Assembly (NCBI GenBank): GCA_002917775.1
Contig: KZ627149.1
Span: 537,689-601,688 of the forward strand
DNA from: Glaciozyma antarctica PI12
Taxonomy: Eukaryota > Basidiomycota > Microbotryomycetes > Kriegeriales > Camptobasidiaceae
Length of the DNA: 64,000 nucleotides
Direction: 5' to 3'
Of the stretch, positions 21,932-32,700 are shown one piece after another (positions within the stretch are counted from its first letter, which is position 1; each line of letters begins with the position of its first letter). The notes beneath the pieces were generated by a model. It was given only the letters and a program-made list of their open reading frames with translations, searched no databases and was not told where the DNA came from. Both the position numbers and the translations under genes were made by a program.

Positions 21932-22671
21932 GATGGAGGACGACCGGTGGGGGCGGAGAGGAAGGGGTAGGGCGAAAGGTGGCTGCTGGTGAGAGGAAGG
22001 GAGAGAGGTCACGGGAGAAACAGGTTAGTGCAAAGTATTAGGTGGGATCGTCGGAGAGGTTGGAATATGGGGCCGGCCGGCGAGTGGTGGTGATTCGTGC
22101 CGTGAGGGAGCTCGAGATCAGAGGAAGGAGACGTGCCACTCACAGTGTTAGATCGGAGAGAACTTGCAGGAGTTGACGTCGACAGGAGGAAGAGAAAGAG
22201 GGAGAAAGGCGGAGGAACCGAACGGCAAGCGAGCAGAGATCGGGATAAGCTTGAGGGGTGAGACTCCAAGCGTCGGATCTGCTTGGACTCAGACTTTTTC
22301 TCAAACAGGCAACGGGCTAGCAAGTTGCGGTGCCTGATGAGCTCTTGCCTGTTTAATTGGCGGGCTGGAGAGGAAGGTACGCTCACCAGGGAGGCTGGCA
22401 AGCGCCTGAAGCAGACTGTGATTCGAGAAGGCCTCGAGCATCTCAAGCGAGATCGGAAGCAGTGTGAGATGGAGAGATGGCGGGAGGGGAGGCTGGACAG
22501 CGGGAGATTCAAGAAATGCGATTTGTTTCCCCAGCGATCGACGCGTTAAGGTACTTGTGCCAATAATTAAAACGCGTCCCCCTCTCGAAGCGCTGGCCCT
22601 GCTGAATTTGAAGGCGAGCGCCGTCGTTCCTGGTGTTGGCGCAGGTGATTTCGCAGAGTCGCCCCCTTCTT
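21932..22671. promoter_or_regulatory. Intergenic region between CPL1-like and coiled-coil genes
   Basis: 740 nt between divergent starts. It is less GC-rich in places (around 22290-22350 and 22550-22575) than the genes. One ATG at 22633 is in frame with the coiled-coil gene and could extend it by 13 residues. Nothing else recognisable. Confidence 0.4.
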
Positions 22672-25600
22672 ATGAACTCGACGCCGCCTAAGCCCAGCTC
22701 TTCCTTTCGCCAACTCGCGTCGACTCCTCAAGGTGCAACACCCGCGCCGCACGAGTACGGCGGCCTCATCAGCTCGATCCAAAGGCGTACAATCGACCGC
22801 GCATCCGTGGACGAGGGATCACCGACGTGGCGCGTCAAGCAGGCGAGTTCGGAGGACGCGGCGTCTCTCGTTCACGACCTCGAGGCCGACTTGAGGTTGT
22901 CAGCTACGATCGGTGCAGCCTTGCTGGAGGAGAAGAATGGGCTGCAGAAGAGCTTGTCCGAGGTTGAAGGCGCCAATCACAAGCTTCTCGATAGGCTGGC
23001 GTCTTCGGTGAAGGAGAGCGCTCAACTCCAACGTGTGCGTCTTTCCTCCCTCTCCAAGCTACTCGGTACTAACTCAGAACGGGACTGCAGAGACTCGAAC
23101 AAGCCGTCGGGAACCTCGAGCACGCGGAATCGACCAACCGAGCCCTTCTCGTCTCCCTCGAGAACGACCGCAAGACCATCTCTCGCCTCTCCGTCGACTC
23201 TGCCCGACTCGTTTCCACCTCCTCCCAACTCAAGACTCTCACACGGACGCACGAGGATACGCGCCAGGAGCTCGTGTCGGAGCAGAAGCGCGCGGGAGCT
23301 GCGCAGAGTCGCGTCAAGAAGCAGGCGGAGCGGGTTCAGGAGATGGAGGACAGGCTCAAGCGCGCGATCGAGGACCTCGAGGAGATGAGGCAGGACAAGA
23401 TCTTGCGCAAGCAGAAGGGCAACGACGCGCTCGCGAGGTTCAACACGAGGTTCAGGCGGTCTTCCGGAGACGGATTAGGTATCGGAGTGAGCGGAGAGGG
23501 GATTGAGGCGACCGAGATGTTCAAGATGGTCGAGCGGCTAGCGGAGGAGAACGATGGGCTGAGAATGGAGAGCACGGAGCTGCGCGAGCTGCTGGAGCTA
23601 TCGAGGGAGGAGGAGCAGGGCTTGCGTTCCGAGATGGCGCATCGCAAGGTCTACGCGGACGACGGCGACGAACCCAACACTCCGCTCGTAGGCGGTCGAT
23701 CCCACAATACGCTCCTTTCCGAAGTCCTCATGTCACCCTCTGGTTCGCAAGTCCTCTCCGATTTCGACGGCGGCCGACCCCTCTCCCCCACTTCGACCAA
23801 CCCCACCTCGCTCGAACTTCTCGAGCAACTTTTCGAGCAGTCGCGGCGCCAACCTCGAACGTACTTTCAGTACTGGCTCGACATCAAACGGGGAGCATTC
23901 GAATCGGTACGGCGAAAAGGCGGCGAGGAGGAGAAGCGGAATGGGCCTACCGACGACCGGCCAAGTGCCTTTCGGTCGGGGCCATAGCAGGCGAGCGATG
24001 AGCGTCGACGTTTCTTCCCTCGCACCCAGCGTACGTCTTGGTTGTATCGTCTATATTTCCAGGGCTGACTCCCGTCTTTCTATCTCGCAGAACGACGGCG
24101 ACAGCATTCGCAGCCCATCCATCTCACCTCTACCCGATCGCAATTCCCCTCCCACCCGACCTCCTTCCGTCTTTAGCGATGCAGACGAACCCGCTCCACG
24201 TCCTCGACGACATCCCCGACCTCTCTCTCTCTCCCTCGGTCCCTCCCTCTTCGCTCAAGTCCCCGAAGACCGCCCATCTCCCGCCACCCACTCCCCGCAC
24301 CGCTACTCCCACCGTCCTTCGCAATCCATCTCCGTCTCCAACTCGGGCAACACCTCTCTCGTATCCGCCCCGAGTGGCCTCAGCCTTTCCTCCCCACCAC
24401 GACGTCGCACGTCCGTCGACCCAGATCGGTACGCCATCATCACCGTCGAATCGTCGACCCAAACCTCTCCTCGCCTTTCGACCTCTCCCCTCCGACCAAC
24501 CCGCCGTCATGGCGTCTCAGCAGAGCGCAACGTCTCTCCTGCTCGGCATTCCGACATGGCGCACTCGTCGACGTGCGCTTCCGACCTTTCGGAGCGAGAC
24601 AAGGTCCTGCTCGACTTTGGACTCGCGCCTGGGTCGACGGATATGCGGACGGCGGTGCTGGGAACGCTGATCGAGCATGCCTCGAAGCTGTTGGCGAGGA
24701 TTCAGTGGGCCGATATTCGGACGCAGGAGAATAGGCTCAAGAAGCAGAACTTGCCGGGAGACGTGCGGCATGTGGCGCAGGCGAACTTGCGGGATCTGGT
24801 GAGTCGCTTGGATCACTTCCTCGTGCGCTTGTGCTGATTTTGCTCTCGTTTCGCAGCTGGCCGACATCGAGGGCCTGCGAACGCACTTTCGTCGCGTCCT
24901 CGAGCAGGAGCGAACGTCGAGCGCAAAGGAGGCAACCTCGACGCATTCCGAATCCCTCTCCGAATCCCTCGTCAGCCGCCGCGATTTCGTCTCGCTCGTC
25001 AAGCTCTTTCGCGACCTCCTCTTCGAAACCTCGCGCCTCCGCTCACTCGTTAATCGCGTCGAGCTCGAGCCGAGTCTCGCCTCAAGTCTTCGCGACCTCG
25101 ATATCCTCAACGTCATCGACGCGGAGAAGACGACGTCCAAGGCTGGCGGAGGACTTCTCGCGCCGTTCTCGAGGCTCTTCTCGGGCTCTTACGCGGTGGA
25201 GCCAGAGACGGTCCCGCAGAAGCCTTCGCTGGTCAGCCGTCCCTCAACTCGGCCCATCGCCAAGCTCAGCGGATCAAGCGCCGTCACCTCGGCGACGGTC
25301 AACGTCGAATTCGGCGCCGGAGTCGTTCGACGAGCGGTCGCGGTCGAGGACGAGAGCCCCACGATTGGGCTGGGGCTGCCCAGCCAGGCGAGTCTGGGTC
25401 GCAAGAAGGGAACCCAGGTCAAGCGCGATCTCAGCAGCATCTTCGCCGGGGGACTCCCTCAGTCGAAGCCGTCGACGGAACCCTGGGTCCGTGTTCCAAC
25501 GACTCGCGTCCTCCCCTCCAATCCCTTCGGCCGCCTCCTCGCCTCGTACCGCCCTCCCCTCTCCGCGACGACGAACGCCGTCCTCGATTCCCTCCCGCAC

Positions 25601-26155
25601 GCCCCTCAGCCCGACATAGGCTACCAACCCACCCTCCTCGAACGCCAACTCCGTCCCCGAGGTTACTCGGACTCGTCCATCCATTCCACCTTCGTAGCGC
25701 ATGCGAACCCTCACCACCGCCTCGTCTCCCCCGCCACTCTCGCACTATCGAGCGAAATCACAGCCGTAACCGAAGCGCGACCTATCCTCTCCCACTCCCC
25801 CGCATCCGACACTCAACTCAAGCAGCAGCTCACAGGGCTCTCGACTTCCCTCGGACGGAAACCTTCCATGGGACGACTGAGGGACAAGGCGTCGTCGTCG
25901 CAGCTTCGAGGCTCTTCATCCTCCCCCATCCCTCATTCGCGAAGTACGCGCGACATCCCCCCCGTTCCTCCACTTCCTATCTCCATCTCCATCTCTCCTT
26001 CTGCACCAACTCCGATCAACGCAGCGAGCTTCGCGCCGGGCGTTCAGGGGAGCACGAGCCTGTTTGGGAATTTGTCGAGTTGGGCGAGTAAGGCGGCGGG
26101 AATGTCCCCGCTTGCTGTGGCGGCGGGGGAGGAGGAGCAGGAGGGAGCGAGGTAG
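22672..26155 (+). CDS. Large coiled-coil protein of unknown function
   Basis: I do not recognise a named family. The N-terminal part (MNSTPPKPSSSFRQLAS, EYGGLISSIQRR) is followed by long heptad-rich helices: DLEADLRLSATIGAALLEE, RLEQAVGNLEHAESTNRALL, SRVKKQAERVQEMEDRLKR and ENDGLRMESTELRELL. A middle region is Ser/Pro-rich and disordered. A second helical block (LLARIQWADIRTQENRLKK, LADIEGLRTHFRRVLEQE, FRDLLFETSRLRSLVNRVE) precedes a Ser/Pro tail with PPVPPLPIS and LFGNLSSWASKAAG. This layout suggests a scaffold for cytoskeleton or membrane traffic, but that is inference. Introns follow SAQLQ, SSLAPS and NLRDL. One surplus base in the T4 run at 23830-23833 divides the frames. The start at 22672 is preferred; 22633 is also possible. 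Confidence 0.75.
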
Positions 26156-26363
26156 GAGACGGGTGGGGAGCATCGGCCGAAGATGTTGGCGGAGAGGTCG
26201 GGGAGGGATTTCGGGATGTGAGCGAGGACGTTACTTATGACTTATGATAGCTTGCATGTTATACCTGTTTGGATAGATTCCCCCCACACTCGAATTGATA
26301 TTCCCCATCTCTCTCGGACCTCAACGTCGTAGCTCTCTCTGCGAAATACCAACCCGAGAATGA

Positions 26364-27961
26364 CTATTGCTTCCCCTTCTTGTTCTCCCTCGCCTTGGCC
26401 TTGTTCTTCTCCTCGCTCTTCTCCGTCCTATTCTTCCTCTCCTTCTTCCCACTCTTGTCCTTCTTCTCCTTCGGCGCCGGCGTAATCTCAATCTTCGGAT
26501 GCGGCACCACCACCTCCTCAGCTCCGACCGACTGAATCCTCGGCGGTGCGCGCGCAGGTGGGGAAGCCGAGCGAGTGGAGGATGAGGACGAAGAGGATGA
26601 GGAGGAGTTGGCGCGCCGACGCTTTTTGGAGGCGAGAGGGGCGGAGGGAGTGCGGCGAGGTGCGGTGGCGGCAAAGGGTTCGGGGAGGAGGGAGCCGGTG
26701 ACGGTGATCATCGAGTTGGTGATGGAGAGACTACGAGGAAGGGGTCAGTTCGGCAGTGAGAGCAGAGGGGAGGGAGGAAACGTACCCAACAATCGTGAAA
26801 GGGATTCGGCCAGTCGTTCCGCCCAGAGGCTCGTTCGTGATCCTGTGGCACCACCATCCTCGCTCGCGGTACTGCTCCTCCTCCTCATCCTCCACCTTGA
26901 CCACGTCAACGTCCATCTCCTCCTCGTCCTTCTCCTCCTCCTCATCGTCTGCCTCGCTGCCCTCCTCCTTCTCCGCCTCCTCGGCGAATTCAGCAGCTGC
27001 GACGGGCCAGACGAGTTTTTGCCGCAGCTGCATCGACTCGGGAACGGGGAAGGCGGGGTCGAAGCGCCAGGTGTCTTCGGGGATGTGGGAGGCTGGGATC
27101 GTCGCGTTGAAGAGGTTGTCGCGATGAAGAGGGAGTATGTGAGAGGGAGTGCAGAGCTTGGACGAGCCGGCTGTTCATCCAAGGCTCCGATCAGCTTCGG
27201 TTCAAACGAAGTAGGAGCGCAGAGACGCACTGATGTGTTGCCCAATGCGTGGTCGCCATGCGAGACCCTGCCACTCGACCATCGCAAGCGCGAATCCACT
27301 CCCTTCAATCATCGGCAGCGCCTTGAGCTGCACCGTCGCTGATGCCTCGACCTCATCATCTTCTTCATCGGGTCCTGGGGTGGCCATGAGCTTGCTGTGG
27401 TTTGTTTGGCGCGAAGGAGGAGGAAAGGGAGAGGCGGAGGCGGAAAAGGAGGAGGTGGAGTGGGCGAAGGTGGGTAGAGGATCAAAGGTGAGGAGGACGG
27501 CACGGAGCGGCGGGAGGTATCTATTCGGAGGCAGAGAGTCAGCTAGAGTGCAGCAGGTACGCGTGTGGTGTGGGAGCGAGAGAAGGCAAAGGAGATCCTC
27601 GCTGCGAGGATGAAGACGACGTGCTGCCTCAAGCAACGCGTTCCATTACGCGCGTACTGATCCCAGCGCTGTCCTTACCGGCGGCTTCCCCCCTGCTAGC
27701 CCCTTCTCCTTCATCGCCTGCCCCCTCCCCTCCTCGTCGCGCCAGCTTGACAGCTCACCTCATGACCCATCCTGCCAGAACTTCCTTCACGCCTTCCATT
27801 CCTCCACTCCCGTAATCTCCCCCGGCGTCCCCCTTGCTCCCCCAGAGAGGCGCTATCGGCAGGCGCATACTGGCGCGAAAGTGGATGAAGTCCGAGTTTG
27901 AATCGCCGGCTTGGGAGGCTGATTTGAGCTTGAGGCTCGACGTAGAGGCGAGTGGTGGCAT
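26364..27961 (-). CDS. RPA43: RNA polymerase I subunit RPA43
   Basis: Subunit of the Pol I stalk that contacts the initiation factor Rrn3. Exon 1 (MPPLASTSSLKLK, SDFIHFRASMRLPIAPLWG, GVKEVLAGWVMR) matches the N-terminal RPB7-like domain; exon 2 continues YLPPLRAVLLTFDPLPTF, the strand pair shared by RPB7, RPC25 and RPA43. The OB-like part includes LAWRPRIGQHIS, SKLCTPSHILPLHRDNLFNA and ASHIPEDTWRFD, and a late GWWCHRITNEPLGGTTGRI. An acidic insert (EEEEKDEEEMDVD) and a Lys-rich tail (KEKKDKSGKKERKNR) are typical of RPA43. The first intron (27521-27758) is 238 nt, long for this locus. The stop is TAG at 26364-26366. BUD23 starts 156 nt away on the opposite strand. Confidence 0.85.
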
Positions 27962-28117
27962 TGTTGGAGGTGCACTGTGTGCTTTTAAGACGAACGAGCT
28001 GGGGGAGGAGTAGCGAGGTGAAGGAGAAGGTGTTTGCTTCAAAAAAATCAGCTCGAGTTGTTCTCGGAGCTGGTTGACTTCCACCGCTCAACTCCACCCA
28101 ACGAGCTCTCGCCAGTC
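27962..28117. promoter_or_regulatory. Bidirectional promoter of RPA43 and BUD23
   Basis: 156 nt separate the two start codons. It contains an A6 run near 28040 and no obvious TATA box. Both products serve ribosome production, so shared control is plausible but not shown. Confidence 0.55.
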
Positions 28118-29519
28118 ATGTCAGGAAACCGTCCTGAACACATCGCTCCCCCAGAAATCGTGAGTTCATCCAGCAACTCCAGCAACTCGAGCGCTTTCCC
28201 AGCCGCCTCAGGGGGCTGTTGCGGCGTGCGGCGCTGTGTGAGCTGTTGCTGATGTACCGCCTCTCTTTGCGCAGTTCTACAATGCTGTCGAGGCAAAGAA
28301 GTACTCGAACAACAGTCGTATCCAGTCCATTCAGGCTGAGATGACCTACCGCTGCCTGGAGCTCTTGGATCTGTGCGTCTCTCTCGTCTTCACCAACCAG
28401 GGGAAAGAGCTAACGCGAGCGCGAGCAGACCACCTTCGGTTGAGGATGAGGAGATGCCGCGACCTTCGTACTTGCTGGATATCGGAGCTGGATCAGGACT
28501 GTCGGGAGAGATTCTCACGGAGGAGGGGCACCAGTGGGTTGGCGTGGATGTCAGTGGTGGAATGCTAGGTAAGCTCTCCGATCTCATGTTCAGAAACAGG
28601 GCGGGAGTATAGGAAGACTGGGAGGAGAGCTGCTGCCGCCCAGCCAGTCTCACTCGAGCTCGAGCTCTGCTGACCCTCGTTCTCTCCCTTCGCAGAGGTC
28701 GCTTTGGAGCGAGAAGTGGAAGGAGATCTCTTCCTTGCTGATATTGGACAAGGCTTTGCCTTCCGTCCTGGAAGTTTCGACGGCGCCATCTCGTACGTCC
28801 TTCCCACTCACACCCCATATCCTCCTCTGATACCTCCTCACCCCATCCACAGCGTCTCCGTCCTCCAATGGCTCTGCAACGCCGACTCGACCTCCCACTC
28901 TCCCCCTCAACGCCTCCTCCGCTTCTTCACCGACCTCTTTGGCGCGCTTTCTCGCGGATCGCGCGCCGTCTTCCAATTCTACCCCGAAAGCGACGAGCAG
29001 GTTACCTTCATCATGGGATTCGCTACGCGTGCTGGATTCGGTGGAGGACTCTGTGTCGACTACGTGCGTCCTTTTCTCTGACGTGCCTAATTCGCTGCTA
29101 AACCTTCGCACCGCAGCCCAACTCGTCGAAGAAGTACGTCCCGCGCCCCCTCCCGCCGACCACGCAACTGATCCCTCCCACCCCATCCAGAAAGAAGTTC
29201 TACCTCGTCCTCTTCGCCGGTCAGCCCGACAACACCTCCCTCCGCCGAGCTCAACAAGTCCCCTCCGGCCTCGGCCTCGAAGGTGCCGACCAAGTTCGCA
29301 ACGAACGCAAGCGGGAGCGCGTCGCACGGGCAAAGGGTAGCAAGCGGAAGGCGGGCAAGACGGTTGAATGGATTCTCAAGAAGAAGGAGCTGTATCGAGC
29401 GAGGGGAAAGGAGGGAGTGCCGAAGGACTCAAAGTGCGTTCAATTTCGTTCTTCGGGGGCGAGCTGAGGCTGATTCCGTCTGCAGATTCACGGGTCGCTC
29501 GCGGAAAGCACGTTTCTAG
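28118..29519 (+). CDS. BUD23: 18S rRNA guanine-N7 methyltransferase BUD23
   Basis: SAM-dependent methyltransferase that forms m7G in 18S rRNA and helps export of the small subunit with its partner Trm112. Spliced exons give MSGNRPEHIAPPEIFYN, YSNNSRIQSIQAEM, LLDIGAGSGLSGEIL (SAM motif I), WVGVDVSGGML, GDLFLADIGQGFAFRPGSFD, SVSVLQWLCNAD, FQFYPESDEQ, GFGGGLCVDYPNSSKKKKF and YLVLFAG. The C-terminal WBS_methylT block (TVEWILKKKELYRARGKE, VPKDSKFTGRSRKARF) is diagnostic. A 17-nt exon (29117-29133) encodes PNSSK. The start ATG at 28118 and the stop TAG at 29517-29519 agree with the usual length of about 290 residues. Confidence 0.95.
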
Positions 29520-29784
29520 GATGTTGGTGTCTAGAGGATGTATTTGTCAGGTGTATTTGGCCCGAGAATGGCACTGTTTTTTCGCACGACTCGCTGGCCA
29601 TCGTGACGTGCTCTCTCGCTCGCTGTATGAGTGTCTGTACAGGTTACAGGGGGGTAGCGCAACACAAGGAGGCTAGAATGTAGGCAAATGCGAGGGTGGA
29701 AGGGAGAAAACTGCACGGGCGGCGACCTCAGCGTGCGAACGACGGGCTGGAAGAACGGGAGAGACGCACAATGATCCGAGGATG

Positions 29785-32700
29785 TTACTCGTAGTTGCGT
29801 CGCCTCGGTGCGAGCGGAGGAAGCGTCTGTGCTTGTGAATGAGCACCGTACGAGTCTGCAAACGAGATTGGTGATCAGCAACGGGATCTCGAAGGTGACG
29901 ATCAGGCAGCGACGTACTTCGCGGAGGAGCCAACGGAGGGCTCAAGACGGTTCGCGACGCCCGTCGAGAAGGAAAGTCGATCGCCTCCGTGTGGTCGCTC
30001 GCGGCGATAGAGCGAAGGTCTTGCTCCATCTTCGCGTTCGCTTGACGAAGGTCGGCCACCTCCTGCTTCCTAATCTCGAGCTCGGCTTGCTGTTGCTGGA
30101 TATCCTGACCAAGACGAGACTAGGAGAGCAGCGTTAGCGGGTCTACCTTCGACCGACGCGAGAGAAAGGAACGCACGACATTGAGCTCTGCAAGCTGGCG
30201 CAGCTTCCGCTCCGAATCAAGCGCCTCCGACGTCTTCGAAGCAGAAGCGTCGCGACTGGGTAGCTTGTTCGTCCAGGCTTTTCGTCTTTCGTCGTTCGGT
30301 CTCGTGTTGGAGCTAACGACGAGGGGGAGAATCAGCATGTTTCGTAAGCTCACCCAGCGAAAAAGAACGCACATCTTCGAGACTCTGTGTGAGCGAGGCT
30401 CGCTGCCGTTCAAGGGTACGGACATAGGCGTCTCGCTGGTCGCGGTCGGCGCGCATGCGATCCATGTCGGCGTTTTGAAGTCTACAGAATGGATGATCAG
30501 CTCGTCCGCCGCGCCCTAAAGCTCGAAAGAAAGCTCACCGTTAAGGCTGATCGAGAACGCGGATGTGCTCGACCTGCGAAGAGGTCGTCAGCCAAATTTC
30601 AGACCTGCAAAGAGCGAGCGTCACTCACGACCGTCCGTCCCGCCTTGTCCTCCGCAACGCGCAGCCTCGCCTTCGTCGCAGCGAGCTCTGACCGCAAGTT
30701 GCCGTTGATCTTGTCGAGATCCGCGAGTACCGAATGCTGCTGGTCGACCTTCGACTCGAGAGCTTTGCGATCTGCGTCTCGACTTGCGGTCGCCGCCTGT
30801 TCGTTCTCGAGAAGGATCTTGAACGCCGCAACATCTCGAAGAGCCGCCTCCCTCTCCCGCTCTGCCTGCAGGGCAGCGTCCTCGAGAAGACCAAAGCGAG
30901 CGCGCGTCGTCGCCATCTCCTTCTCCCACTTCTCCCGCTCTCGAAGCGTCGCCTCGGCCGTCTCCGTACGAACGAGCTCCATCTCGAGGTCGTGCGACTG
31001 GGCGGCCCGCTCAAACTCGTCGTTGGCAGCCTCGAGCTCGACGACGCGAGTGGCCGACGCCGTGGCTCGTTGCTGGAGAGCGGCGTTCCGGCTCTTGAAC
31101 TCGCTGGCTTCGGACCGCGCCGAGTCGATATCGCGACGAAGCTGGTTCCGCTCCGCTGTGGCGTTCCGTTCGGCGATGGCAAGGTCGGAAGCTGTCCGCG
31201 AGACTTCGACTCGAAGCTGGGCGAGCTCGCCGTCCTTGATGCTGTTGAGCTCGACTTGGCGCTGGTGGTCCGAAAGGTTCGATTCGAGAAGGCCACTGAG
31301 GGACTTGAGGTCTGCGTCGGACCTGGCTTGAGACTCGCGACTTGTCTCGAGCTGGCGACGCGATTCGGCGAGGGCGGTCGAGGACGTGGCGAGCTTCTCG
31401 GAGAGATCGCTGGCCTTGGTGACGGCGGCGTCTCGCTCAGAAGCAAGTTTCTGACGATCTGCACCACGAATTCAACGTGAGTTGAGAACTGACAAGCGGG
31501 CGGAACTACGCACCAGTGGCTAGTCGAGCAAGCTCCTCTTCTCCGCTCTTCGCCTTAAGCTCGAGATCTCGCTTCTCCCGCCTCAGAACTACCAGCTCCT
31601 GATGGATAGCCCTCCCCTCCGTCTCTAACGCCGTCAACTTCAACCTCGCCTCGCCCGAATCGCGCGCCTCGGTCGAGAGTCGTCGCTCCAAAGTCGAAAT
31701 CGAAGATGTGAGGCGGTGCTGCTCCCGCTGAGCGTCCTGCGTATGCTCCGCTAGCTGCCTGCGAAGGTCGGCAACTGCAGACACGCTCTGGTCGCGCTCC
31801 GAGAGAAGTCGTTCCCACTCGGCCGTCTGGACGTGCGTCTTCGATGCGAGGTCTGCTTCCTTCGCCTTCCATGCTTCTTGCTCGAGTTGAAGAGTCGCGA
31901 GGAGCTTGTTCGAGTTGGCGAAAGCGGCGTTGAGATCCGCTGTCCGCTCGTCCGACTCGGCCTTCGCAGCGAGCGCGCGTTCGAGCTGGGCGTCCACGAC
32001 GTCGAGGTCTTGCTGCATCATCGCCAGATCCTCCTCCAACGCCACCTCCCGCTCCTTCGACAGCAGCAGCAACGCCTCCTTCTCAACGCTCACCGCTCGT
32101 TCGCTCGCTAGCGACGCCTCCATCTTCGCCTGCGCCGCCTCCAACTCGAGCTGTACGGCCTGCAACCTAATCCTCTCCACCTCGTCCCGCTCCGCCTTCT
32201 CCCGGATCGCAGCGAGCTCCTCCTCCTTTCGCCGCATCTCGTCGTCGTTCCGCGCCGCAGCGAGGAGGGGTCGCACCCGCTGGAAGAGCGGCCACCAGGG
32301 CCAAGACCGCAGCTGGATGTAGAGGCGAGCGTTTCGCTGGATCGTGCGAACGGCCGCCGCGCGGTTGAGGATCTTGTTCGCTTGACGACGAGTGACGAAC
32401 CTCCGGCACGCGGCTTGAACCTTGGTGAAGATGGCAGAGAGGTGATCGTCGCGGCGTTCCTCGAGCTCGGCGAGGATTCCAGCCTTGAAGAAGACCTTGC
32501 TGAGTCCGAGCTTGAAGGTGCACGTGTCGAGCTGGAGCGACTTGAGGATGAGCCCGCAGGCCTGGCCGCCGTCGACGAAGCCCTTGGGTACGACGCCGGG
32601 AGTGATGAGCTCGAATCGACGACGGAAGTCGGAGAAAGGGAGTCGGTTGGGGTAGCCGAGTCGAGCGATTCGAATCCCTTCGAGAACTCCGTTGCAACGG

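Noticed and set aside
30489-31480. Two long plus-strand open frames inside the myosin rod
   Set aside because: They are shadows of the coiled-coil exons: Ser/Arg- or Leu/Glu-rich artefacts antisense to clear heptad repeats.
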